A stretch of 53,502 nt of DNA from an uncultured Dorea sp. Its GTDB lineage: Bacteria; Bacillota; Clostridia; Lachnospirales; Lachnospiraceae. The number at the start of each line of letters is the position of its first letter. Positions within the stretch are counted from its first letter, which is position 1. The notes beneath the pieces are model-generated. The model worked only from the letters and a program-made list of their open reading frames with translations, was not told the DNA's origin and made no database searches. The DNA is taken from contig CAJUTH010000024.1 in the NCBI GenBank assembly GCA_910589275.1, positions 1 through 53,502 on the forward strand. The letters are read 5' to 3'. A program made the position numbers and the translations under genes. Shown piece by piece: positions 31,703-40,400 of the stretch.

Positions 31703-32706
31703 CTTTTCTCACCCTCCTCGCTGGAATCCTTCAGAATAAAAATAGGCCGGTGTTTGGTTTCCAGATAGGTCTTGGATAAGTACTGTCCCACAATCCCCGT
31801 GCAAAGAAGCTGTACTCCGCTAACCATAAAAATAATGCATGCCAGAGAAGGCCATCCGGACACCGGATCTCCCCACACAAGCGTCCTGACAATAATCACC
31901 AGAATCATAAAGAACGATAGCCCGCAAAACAGTACTCCCACGATAGACGCTAAGGAAAGCGGAGCCACGGAAAATCCGGTAATTCCCTCCATAGAATAGC
32001 AAAACAGCTTTTTTAACGACCACTTTGTCTCCCCTGCCGAGCGCTCCACATTTTCAAATTCCAGCCATTTGGTACGAAAACCAACCCATCCGAAAATACC
32101 TTTCGAGAAACGGTTATATTCGCTCATATCGAGAACCGCATCCACCATCTTCCGGTTCATCAGCCGATAATCTCTTGCCCCACTTACAATCTCTGTCTTA
32201 GAAATCTTGTTAACAAGCTTATAGAAGCTCTCCGACAAGAACGAGCGGATTCTTGGCTCTCCCGTTCTGGTAGAGCGTTTTGTAGCCACACTGTCATATG
32301 CCTCATTTTTCAAAATATCATACATATCCGGCAAAAGCGCGGGCGGATCCTGAAGGTCTACATCCATTACCGCCACGTAATCCCCTGTGGCAGCCTTTAA
32401 TCCCGCATAAATCGCCGCCTCCTTTCCAAAATTTCTGGAAAAGGAAAGGTATCTGCAGCGCGCATCCCTCAAATTCAGTTCTTTCATAATCCTATATGTT
32501 CCGTCTGAAGAACCATCATCCACAAAAATCAATTCAAAATCCAAGGTTTCTTTCTCCGTCCCCTGGCTCATTCTTTCCATTACCTGATTCATTTCCCGAT
32601 AATAAATAGGAAGCGCTTCTTCCTCATTCCAGCATGGAACAACTACTGATATTTTATCCATCTGCCAATCCCTCCTGTTGTCTTCTCGTTCAATCTTATC
32701 CGCCAT
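31699..32706 (-). CDS. GT2 polyprenyl-phosphate glycosyltransferase (CsbB/GtrB-like)
   Basis: A 335-residue protein (320 if the ATG at 32661 is used; both starts have a GGAGG-like site, so the choice is open). The catalytic domain has VVVPCWNEEEALP, FVDDGSSDGT, MDVDLQDPP and RDYRLMNRKMVDAV. Two C-terminal transmembrane helices (~240-310) are as in GtrB/CsbB enzymes, which load a sugar onto undecaprenyl phosphate on the inner membrane face. The following YfhO gene overlaps by 4 bases; together they match the known CsbB-YfhO pair that decorates lipoteichoic acid. Confidence 0.9.
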   Translation of the reverse strand: MADKIEREDNRRDWQMDKISVVVPCWNEEEALPIYYREMNQVMERMSQGTEKETLDFELIFVDDGSSDGTYRIMKELNLRDARCRYLSFSRNFGKEAAIYAGLKAATGDYVAVMDVDLQDPPALLPDMYDILKNEAYDSVATKRSTRTGEPRIRSFLSESFYKLVNKISKTEIVSGARDYRLMNRKMVDAVLDMSEYNRFSKGIFGWVGFRTKWLEFENVERSAGETKWSLKKLFCYSMEGITGFSVAPLSLASIVGVLFCGLSFFMILVIIVRTLVWGDPVSGWPSLACIIFMVSGVQLLCTGIVGQYLSKTYLETKHRPIFILKDSSEEGEKR

Positions 32707-32919
32707 TCTACGCTCCTCATCTTAAGTATTGCCAAAAGTAATTCTAAAGATTTCTTAATTTTTTTCTAGCATCAAGCCTTGAAAAACCGCTTATTTCCGT
32801 ATTATTTGTCACTAATGTGTCGCTAACCGTTGATTTTAATACATATTAATCCGTAATGTTTTTAGTTTAAATAATACAAATATTTACCCTTGTTTTAGCT
32901 GAAAAATTCTATTCTATTC
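32707..32919. other. A/T-rich host-prophage boundary region
   Basis: No gene is seen. The segment separates the host GT2 gene from the prophage lysis genes, so one prophage attachment site probably lies here. Two close motifs, GACACATTAG and GTGACAAATA (minus strand, about 32800-32822), and the imperfect stem around TTTTTCAAGGCTTGA resemble the arm and core sites seen near tyrosine-integrase prophages, but the partner site is outside the window. It must also hold the promoter of the GT2-YfhO unit, which I could not place. Confidence 0.4.
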
Positions 32920-33672
32920 TCAAAACATTTTCGCGGCTCCCAGAAGCTCCAAGCCTGCCTTCCATGCAGCAGGCCCTACCTCATGCGGATCGTCGGTAAT
33001 GCCGCGCGACAGTTCAAACTGTCTGGTTGCATCCTCCGTAGCCGGGCCAAAAGAGCCGTCCAGCCCAACCTCATAGCCTGCGGCGCATAAAATATTCTGC
33101 CAGACCGTGACCGCGGTTCCGGCCATCCCTTTTTTCAATATCGGAATATTTGCTGTCACTGTAACCTTACCTCCTGTAGTATTATTGTGTATAGAACCGG
33201 TGTCCGAATCGGACACGCTCTCCCCGGCATACCGCAGCACGCAGTCCCAAGGGTAATTCCGGTATGCCCGGATCAGGAACTCCCGGCCTGTCTGGTCTCC
33301 GGGAATGCCTCCTGTAATGCCGCCGTTCTCATTGATGGAAGCTTCCACCTCAAGGCCGTTTCCGCAGAACATGGCGGTATGCTTCCGCTTGTTCAGGAGA
33401 ACGTCGCCGCGGCGCAGGCCTGCCCCCGTGGAAAGGTTTACGCTGGCCGTCACATCCTTAAATCCGCAGAAATAAAATGCATCGTACATATTGCCGGTAT
33501 AAGTTGCCCCGTTCGTCTTGACCAGAACCCCGGCCTGCTCCCATGCGGTGATCACCGCAGAGCTGCAGTCGTAGTCCCCTTTTTCTCCCCAGCGGTATAG
33601 CTGGTCGTACCCATGGCGATTATCTTTTGCTTTTGACTCCATCCATCTTATCGCCGATTCTATTTTTGACAT
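32920..33672 (-). CDS. Phage endolysin: Cys-His peptidase/amidase + peptidoglycan-binding domain
   Basis: A 250-residue lysis enzyme. Residues ~1-150 fit the phage amidase_5/NlpC-P60-like fold, with the catalytic Cys in YDCSSAVITAW (about 35) and His in KRKHTAMFCG (about 98). A short linker with many Thr/Gly/Asn follows. Residues ~170-235 form a PG_binding_1 domain (AVTVWQNILCAAGYEVGLDG, FGPATEDATRQFE). No signal peptide: release depends on the holin just upstream. AAGGAG precedes the ATG. Last gene of the late operon. Confidence 0.88.
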   Translation of the reverse strand: MSKIESAIRWMESKAKDNRHGYDQLYRWGEKGDYDCSSAVITAWEQAGVLVKTNGATYTGNMYDAFYFCGFKDVTASVNLSTGAGLRRGDVLLNKRKHTAMFCGNGLEVEASINENGGITGGIPGDQTGREFLIRAYRNYPWDCVLRYAGESVSDSDTGSIHNNTTGGKVTVTANIPILKKGMAGTAVTVWQNILCAAGYEVGLDGSFGPATEDATRQFELSRGITDDPHEVGPAAWKAGLELLGAAKMF

Positions 33673-33706
33673 AGCTTTCTCCTTCCTGTGTGGCGTCGCA
33701 CATAAA

Positions 33707-33746
33707 TTTGCGCCGGCGCAAAAAGAGGACGCCTTACGCGTCCCCT
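33707..33746. other. Palindromes between holin and endolysin genes
   Basis: A perfect 16-bp palindrome TTTGCGCCGGCGCAAA (33707-33722) lies in the gap, and GGACGC cttac GCGTCC overlaps the holin stop codon. They may form a partial terminator or RNA-processing stems that tune endolysin level. Confidence 0.5.
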
Positions 33747-34147
33747 GAATCTTTTTCTCTCAACTGTAGCAATACATTTTTCAGTCCTTCCGGAATCGGG
33801 ATAAATACAGCCGCATTCTCCAAAAGGCTCAGCCCTTCATTCGCTATATAGAACATAATCACAATCTCCCGGAGCGGAACCGTGTTCCCCATCAGCTCCT
33901 GTATTGAGAAGGCCGATGCAATCACAATAAACATTACTATCTTTTTCAGCAGCCCCCTGAAACCAATTTCTGATGACAGAACCCCTGTATAAACTGCCTT
34001 GATAATCCCGGTCACATAGTCTACGGCCGCCAGAAACACGATTGTTTTCAGTAGCACATCCCAGCCTCCGAGCCAGTAGGCGAGAAATCCGCCTGTCATG
34101 CCGATTACAATACTGATCCAGTTAAATACCTTATCCATTTTCTTCAT
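33734..34147 (-). CDS. Phage holin (toxin secretion/phage lysis holin family)
   Basis: A 137-residue protein with three to four hydrophobic segments (for example WISIVIGMTGGFLAYWLGGW; IVMFIVIASAFSIQEL). The text LAAVDYVTGIIKAVYTG with SSEIGFRGLLKKI is the signature of the PF05105 (holin_4_1) family, which forms membrane holes to release the endolysin. GAGGTAA lies just before the ATG. Endolysin follows by 61 bases. Confidence 0.92.
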   Translation of the reverse strand: MKKMDKVFNWISIVIGMTGGFLAYWLGGWDVLLKTIVFLAAVDYVTGIIKAVYTGVLSSEIGFRGLLKKIVMFIVIASAFSIQELMGNTVPLREIVIMFYIANEGLSLLENAAVFIPIPEGLKNVLLQLREKDSGDA

Positions 34148-34201
34148 TTACCTCACTTCCTCCATTAAATTTTCCTATGCGCAATCCTGCGCCCGTCTTT
34201 C

Positions 34202-34348
34202 CTACTCTTCCGTTTCTTCTGCCAGCTCTGGCATCCCGGAATCAATCAGGATTTCCCTGACCTTATCCTTGAGTAGCCTCGGCACTTTCGCAAATGTATA
34301 TCCCGGTTTCTCCAGCATGATCTGCTGCGCCCATAACATAGCCATCAT
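34202..34348 (-). CDS. Small phage protein, CD1375-like
   Basis: A 48-residue protein starting at ATG 34348, chosen because GGAGG is 8 bases ahead; the frame stays open upstream, but that part overlaps the previous gene. The C-terminal half (FAKVPRLLKDKVREILIDSG, MPELAEE) matches short proteins located between tail fibre and holin genes in clostridial phages. Function unknown. Confidence 0.7.
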   Translation of the reverse strand: MMAMLWAQQIMLEKPGYTFAKVPRLLKDKVREILIDSGMPELAEETEE

Positions 34349-34404
34349 TCCTTCCGCCTCCTTTCCCATAAAAAATATGAATATATTGGTTAACAAAGTT
34401 ACCA

Positions 34405-34776
34405 TCACCGATATACCAGTTCGGACATTTCCAGCACACACTGGGTAAGCATGTCCACCTGCTGCAGAAGCGCAGCGTTCTCTTCACTCAACTTCTGTAT
34501 CCGTTCCTCTGGCGTTTCCCCAATCCTGTAAAGCACAGGCTCCAAGATTCCAGCCGTATAGGACATGATCCCTTCAAACAGCGTATAGCCCTCATATACA
34601 GCGAGAGTCTGCCCTCTTTCCTGAACAATCATCTTCCTAGTTTTTGTCCGGTCGGAAAACATCTCTTTCAGGGCCTCCTGCGTATCTGAAATGGTCTTAA
34701 TGCGAAGAGCCTCAGATGCATCAGTATATACCTGCTGCACCTGAAGCTCTGAGGCGTCATTAAATATAATTTTCAA
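34405..34776 (-). CDS. Phage protein between tail fibre and holin, coiled coil at C-terminus
   Basis: A 123-residue protein starting at TTG 34776 with GGAGC 6 bases upstream; the frame is open further up but begins in a palindrome (GTGCGGTACCACAC). It starts MKIIFNDASELQVQQVY and has a helical C-terminal stretch (ERIQKLSEENAALLQQVDML). Position suggests a tail-tip or fibre-associated role, as in many siphoviruses. Not recognised beyond that. Confidence 0.65.
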   Translation of the reverse strand: MKIIFNDASELQVQQVYTDASEALRIKTISDTQEALKEMFSDRTKTRKMIVQERGQTLAVYEGYTLFEGIMSYTAGILEPVLYRIGETPEERIQKLSEENAALLQQVDMLTQCVLEMSELVYR

Positions 34777-34833
34777 AACTGCTCCTTTCTGTGCGGTACC
34801 ACACAACTAAAAATTATATAATAATAAAACTTT

Positions 34834-35649
34834 TTAAATATTTGTCCCATTTTTTAACGTTGCTACAACCGTATTGTCAACTATGATTAAAAATTTATTG
34901 TCACCGGTCCACTCAAAAGCTACCATATGCGTCGTTGTACGGCATCTCAGATTATTCTTGTTATCTATCTGTGTTTGGACATTACTTTTAACGCCGTGTA
35001 AATACTCAAGCTCCATTGCTGTTGTAGAAGCTACGGCAACCTTGCCACCAGAATTACTAATCAGCGCCCTCTTTGCTGCTAAATTTTTAGTCGCAATGGT
35101 GCTTGCTCCTCCGGTAATGATATCCTGCTTGCCTGCAAGTGTTTCCTGCAATTCCACCATTGATATCAAAACATTATATAACGGCTCTACCGCTACAATA
35201 TTCAGCCCTTCCAGTTTTACCCTGTAAAGAGGCATATCATGTACAAGCGCCCCCTTCCTCAGGTCTGTCACTTCAATTTCTGGATCTTCCGGCGTACCAT
35301 CAGTCGCAGTTCCTTTGACCGTGATAAATTCCGCCTGTCCATAATGCGTAACCTCATCCTTTGTAAAGCGGCGGACAATAAAATCATTCCGTTTCATGCT
35401 CTGTGAACCGTTTTCAATGGTAACATCATGGTAATTATTTACTGCTATCACATCACGTACCCCGCAGTACACCATCCCGCCATCAAAAATCCGGACCTTG
35501 TTACTTGTAATAAGCTGTGCCTCCAGCCTCCTCCCAAACGGAAGGACATAATCTCCTTCCCCGTATGTCCCTTGATTAATGTCTGCGATCTGTTCGCAGG
35601 TTACGTGTGCATCACCTACTATTGTGTCTACAACTTCCGATACGATCAT
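34834..35649 (-). CDS. Phage tail fibre / receptor-binding-like protein
   Basis: A 271-residue protein starting one base after the previous stop codon. Residues ~1-150 form a beta-rich head; residues ~165-235 carry the trimeric-fibre type sequence AGKQDIITGGASTIATKNLA, followed by KRALISNSGGKVAVAS and LEYLHGVKSNVQTQID, common in fibre shafts. The last ~35 residues would be the tip. The shaft region is typical of recombination-prone host-range proteins. Receptor unknown. Confidence 0.75.
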   Translation of the reverse strand: MIVSEVVDTIVGDAHVTCEQIADINQGTYGEGDYVLPFGRRLEAQLITSNKVRIFDGGMVYCGVRDVIAVNNYHDVTIENGSQSMKRNDFIVRRFTKDEVTHYGQAEFITVKGTATDGTPEDPEIEVTDLRKGALVHDMPLYRVKLEGLNIVAVEPLYNVLISMVELQETLAGKQDIITGGASTIATKNLAAKRALISNSGGKVAVASTTAMELEYLHGVKSNVQTQIDNKNNLRCRTTTHMVAFEWTGDNKFLIIVDNTVVATLKNGTNI

Positions 35650-36648
35650 TTAAGATTCCCCTTTCAACTTAGGCGTTACCTTTGCGCTTCCGTCGGCCTC
35701 CACCTGCAGTATTTTCTGTATGACAGGCTCCTTGACAGCAAGGCCTGTTACCCAGTCACGCCCACAAACAATGTCTCCGAGTTCCAAATATTCTGAGTTT
35801 TCTACCGATATTTTCACCTGCTTGTAATTCATATCCTCTAAGAGCCGTTTCCTCCCATATTCCTCAAGAGCGGCTGCATCCTCTGCGCTGCCATAATCGT
35901 AATACGCCTCATGGAGGTCTATCCCTTTATAATACTGCTGCTTCCTTATGCTTCCGTCCGGCCATGCATACAGGTCTACCCTGACACGGTTTTTCAGTTC
36001 GCCTTTCCCCAAGCAGATCAAGTGGTTTACTCCATCCCTATAGTCTACAGCATCCACATTCGTATTACTGTCCTGACTAAACTCTATTGAGTCCGAATAA
36101 TCAATGATAGGCACCGCTTCCACCAAGACATATCCTGTTTCATTCGCTTCTCCTCCAATGTAGGAGAGCTTCAAGCGTGCGCCCAGCGTATCCAATGATT
36201 CCGACAAGCCGTCTGCAAGCAGCCTGTGGAGCGCACACTGGTAACTGCTGAAAGAAAACCCGCTATCTTTTGGAGATGCAGTAAATAGGTCTGATAACCC
36301 ATATTCTTTAAGCAAAGCCCCAATGGCTGTATTCGCCTCCCCGTCAAGGATCCGATAGTCCTGCCCTTTCACCGGCTCCATCGCTATATGGTTCAAAATT
36401 CCCCTCCATGTACTTCCCCCAAGCTTCACAACGCCTTCTTTCGTAACTGGGTTAAGCTTTTTTATGATACCTCCGTACTCCGTCTCCGGGCAGAAGAAAC
36501 GACATCCTTCGCCATGGATTTTTTCATCATAGGAATCAATTCCTATTTCAACTTCAAAATCATTATCCGACCCGATATCCATGTCAATCCCTTTATGCCG
36601 CAGGTAGCCCTCTTCTCTGCCGTATTTGTCAGTAACTACGAACTCCAT
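35650..36648 (-). CDS. Siphovirus Gp37-like tail protein
   Basis: A 332-residue protein matching the ReqiPepy6 Gp37-like family: MEFVVTDKYGREEGYL at the start, YGGIIKKLNPVTKEG, WRGILNHIAM and the C-terminal LELGDIVCGRDWVTG region. It occupies the place of the tail-associated lysin/hub directly after Dit and likely forms the tail hub. AGGAGTG lies 7 bases before the ATG, inside the 3' end of the Dit gene (13-base overlap). Confidence 0.82.
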   Translation of the reverse strand: MEFVVTDKYGREEGYLRHKGIDMDIGSDNDFEVEIGIDSYDEKIHGEGCRFFCPETEYGGIIKKLNPVTKEGVVKLGGSTWRGILNHIAMEPVKGQDYRILDGEANTAIGALLKEYGLSDLFTASPKDSGFSFSSYQCALHRLLADGLSESLDTLGARLKLSYIGGEANETGYVLVEAVPIIDYSDSIEFSQDSNTNVDAVDYRDGVNHLICLGKGELKNRVRVDLYAWPDGSIRKQQYYKGIDLHEAYYDYGSAEDAAALEEYGRKRLLEDMNYKQVKISVENSEYLELGDIVCGRDWVTGLAVKEPVIQKILQVEADGSAKVTPKLKGES

Positions 36649-37487
36649 AACGGTTCACTCCTTTCATAGAATAAGATAATGTCAACCCCAAAACTTCCAG
36701 ACCACGTAACAGGCTGCCTCCCTACCGGGATTTTTCTCCAAATATAGGAACCAGTATTCCTAGAACTAAACACATTGCTTACCTCTCCTATATTGGATAC
36801 CTTTTTTATGGTAAGGTCTCTGGAATCAATCATCAGGTACTCGCCGTCATACAATGTTGTCGCCACTTCGTACAAATGCCCCGCGACCCTCACAGCGGGA
36901 TTAACTGCCGGGCCGTAAAACAGCATCATGAAACCGCATTCGGAAAAATGGTCATTCAGGAGATACCTCAGATTTAACTGGCTTGCATATTCATACGGAT
37001 ATCCATATGGGTACTCCAGCCCCGGGATTTCCGTATATTCTTCTGCCCTTCCTGCATAGAACCTAAATTTCCTTTCATGGATCCAAAACGGATACTCTAT
37101 GGAAAGCGTCACCTCATTATCCAGCAGACTGGAATCACTCTCCCATCCTGTTTTCTTTGAAGCCGTCAAATAGCAGGACAAATAATACTCCCCGAAACAT
37201 AATTTACCTGGAACTTTATTTATAACATCATACTCCGTAACCTCATAAAACCGGTCTATGGCTTCATAATAGCTTTCCTGCCCGTAATTTATTATGCTTA
37301 ACGTCAAAGGCTTCTGCTCAACTTCCTTGCCAAAGCTCTCGATTATTCCTCCGTTTAATGAAGTATTACTGCTTCTGTAAGTCCAGCTATAATCAAACAG
37401 CTCCCCTGTCTGAAGCATATAGGGCGGCGTCAAAAGGTCGATTTTAACTCCGGCGCTGTTTATATAAAATATATCCTTCAACCTCAC
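36636..37487 (-). CDS. Distal tail protein (Dit, Sipho_tail family)
   Basis: A 283-residue protein starting at GTG within the tape measure stop region (4-base overlap). The N-terminal part (FYINSAGVKIDLLTPPYML) and the central beta region with SIEYPFWIHERKF are typical for Dit proteins, which form the hexameric ring linking tail tube and baseplate. The C-terminal galectin-like part follows from ~170. Length is usual. Confidence 0.82.
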   Translation of the reverse strand: MRLKDIFYINSAGVKIDLLTPPYMLQTGELFDYSWTYRSSNTSLNGGIIESFGKEVEQKPLTLSIINYGQESYYEAIDRFYEVTEYDVINKVPGKLCFGEYYLSCYLTASKKTGWESDSSLLDNEVTLSIEYPFWIHERKFRFYAGRAEEYTEIPGLEYPYGYPYEYASQLNLRYLLNDHFSECGFMMLFYGPAVNPAVRVAGHLYEVATTLYDGEYLMIDSRDLTIKKVSNIGEVSNVFSSRNTGSYIWRKIPVGRQPVTWSGSFGVDIILFYERSEPLWSS

Positions 37488-40400
37488 TTCACCTCCCGTA
37501 CCAGACGGAACAATTCACGTTCCCTTGCATAGAATCCCATGCCCTCCATATTTTTAGTGATTTCCTGCGACACTGTACCGCTAAATGCCTTCGCAAGCCT
37601 CTGTATGTCTTCGTCGCCGAGCCGGAATGTCAGTCCTTCCCCAGCCACCGCATTATTCATCCGCTCCTTTGCCGCATGTGCCCGGATAACCTTATCCGTC
37701 ACAGCGTCATGCCTGTCCTCCATGGCTGCATATACTTTTCCCATTACCGCTGGAATATCCATGCTTTCTATCTTATGGACAAGCCTTTCTGTATCCAATG
37801 CGTCCAGCGCGGCTTCCGTCATATTTTCCGACGCCTTTTCTGCCAGCTTCGCATCATCTTCAATTCCAAGCCCAAATCCCTGCGGAAGTGTTTTCCCGAT
37901 TTTCCTAGCTTTTTTGGACGGGGAATGCGAGTCAAGCGCCCTCTTAGCCGCATTCAGTGCGTTGCTGGCCAATTCCGCTGCCTTGCTGGCCGCAGACCGG
38001 ATCCAGCTTCCAATCCCGTTTACAAAACCAGAGCCAAAGCCTGACCCCGCATCATACCCGCTTTTGCTCTTTGCACCTGAATCCGCATTTGACGCAAGCA
38101 GCCTTCCTTTGCCCTGAGCCTCCCAGGTCTTACTGCCAACACCGGAAGCATACTGGGATCCGAAACGTCCGCCTTCTCCAGCCGGGTTCACTGATCCAGC
38201 CCCGGATTTCGCCCTGTTGGCAATCTGCTGTCCTTTCTGCAGCAAGAGCCCCGCCATGCCGCCGATTCCATTCCCAAGCAGGCTTCCGAATTTTCCTCCC
38301 TCCGCTGTGGGGTTTACGGTTCCCGCACCTGTCTTCGCCCTGCCGGCAATCTCCTTTCCCTTTTGGAGAAGGATACCGGCTGTTCCTATCACTCCGGTAC
38401 CCAGCATAGCGCCAAATGCCTTTCCAACACCGGAAGGGTTAACAGAGCCTGCGCCTTTATTCGCCGCATCCGCATTCGCTTTTCCGGCACTTTGTGCGTT
38501 GCTCTGCTGGGATGCCACGCCTATACCAAAAAAAGACATAATCTGGGTTCCTATTCCCCTTGCCTTTTCGGGAATGTCACTAAAAATTCCCAAGAAAGAA
38601 GTAATGACTCCCAGACCTTTCTCATTAAGACCTTCCGTACCTTCATTCAAGCCATCCGCCGCTCCCGGCCATACATAAGAAAAAATCCTCCTTACCGCTT
38701 CTGACGGCGAATGTACCTCCAATGCTTCTTTTAAAGATTCAAGAAAAGCATCCGCTCCTTCTTTTGCAGGATCGGCTAATTCTTCATAGCCTTCCAGACC
38801 TTCCAGCGCCCCGTACCATACCTGTGCAAAATTATCTTTCGTTTTCCCGTCCAGCCCATCAAACTGTTTCAACATTCCCTCAACAGCTCCGCTGGCCTCC
38901 GAAGATAACTGGCCTTTCATGTCCCCGGCAATCAAAGCCGCCACCGCCTCCGGAGGAACCTTGGCTAATTCCTTTGCACTCTGCGGAGCAGCCTTCGCAA
39001 ATTCTTCTAGAGCAGACACCGTTGCACCCCGCGCCTGCTCTATCATTACCTGTGTGAATCCGGGAGTTCCTTTTTCTACTTCCTGCCGGATAAATTTTTC
39101 CGTATTAGCGACTTCGATAACTTGTTTCTGTAATTCTTCATTAGTCGCAACGCTTGCTGTCTTTATGCCAGATGTAATCCGATTAATAGCCGCCTCTATT
39201 GCCTCTGAGTTTCTAGAAGTAGCAGCTTCTGCAAGTGAAGTATACTGGTCAATATCATTTGCATATTGCGCTAAAAGTTCTGTATTTTCAGTATAGGCCT
39301 CCTGCGTTGCCTTCAATGCCTCTTCTGCTTTTGCTACATCCTCTTCCTGTTTTTTTATTTTTTCACCCAAAACCCCTACAAGGGCTTTATTCCCGTCAAT
39401 TACGGCTTGGTCCCTCTCTGCCTCTAATGCACTAAGTTCTGCTTTTTCAGCAGTCACTGCATTTTCGGCTTCTTTCATAGCTGCCAGATTTGCGGAGGCT
39501 TCTGCAGCCACTTTCATCTGATTGGCTACAGCTTCATCATATTTGGCCTGTTGGGCACTCATCACCGCATCAATGCGTTTCTGCTCAATCAGTGACTGAA
39601 TCTGGGACTGCAGTTCCTGGTAATTGCTGATCTGATGGTCTGTCATAGATATCTCAATACCAAGGGCATTGGAAAGCTGCGACGTGATAAATGCTGCCCG
39701 ATCCTCTTCTCCTTCTTTAGCCCTGCCATTCGCATCGACAATCGTATTTAGTTCTCCATTCAGCTCCCGCAGCCTGTTTAGCTGCGCAATATCCCCTGCC
39801 GCCTGTTCATTTTGTGACTGTACTAATTCTTCATAGGACTTTTTTCTCTCCTGTGCTTTCTGTAAGCTTTCTTCTGCCGCCTGTTTAGATTCTCTTAATG
39901 CTTCTGAATGCTCCCTCTCGGCTTCTGTCTGACTCGCAATCGCTGATTTAACGGCTTTCGCGACAGCCAGGAATGCAGTCATTGCGACTACTGCCACTCC
40001 TATGGGATTTGCATTGATCGCTTTATTAAGCGCTGTCTGCGCTTTCGCCCATAAGCTTGTAAGTGCTGTTGTCAGAGTTATCTGGCCATTATAAACTGCG
40101 AGAAGTATCTGACGCACAGTCAGCCCGCCATTTGCAGCTACAAGCTGTAATGCATTCGCTTTCTCCATCTTATTCAGTACTGCTACCGCCGCCGCATTGG
40201 CCTTTGTAGTAACTGCCGTTGCTTTCCCTATCACATTGAAAGCCTTAAGCCCTACGGTAACCCCGGTTACAAGTGGGAGCAGCACCCCGAAATTCTCCGC
40301 CGCAAACTCCAATCCGTCCGCTATAACTGGAAGCGTAGTTTTTCCAAGCTTCGCACCGGCATTTGCTATATTTTTAAGGGGAGTTACAATCCCCTCTGCC

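Noticed and set aside
31475..31768. 97-codon plus-strand frame across the YfhO/GT2 junction
   Set aside because: Antisense to two well-supported overlapping genes, with no ribosome binding site.
37964..38467. 126-base repeats as possible CRISPR or transposon copies
   Set aside because: They are in-frame protein repeats inside the tape measure gene with no spacers or terminal inverted repeats.
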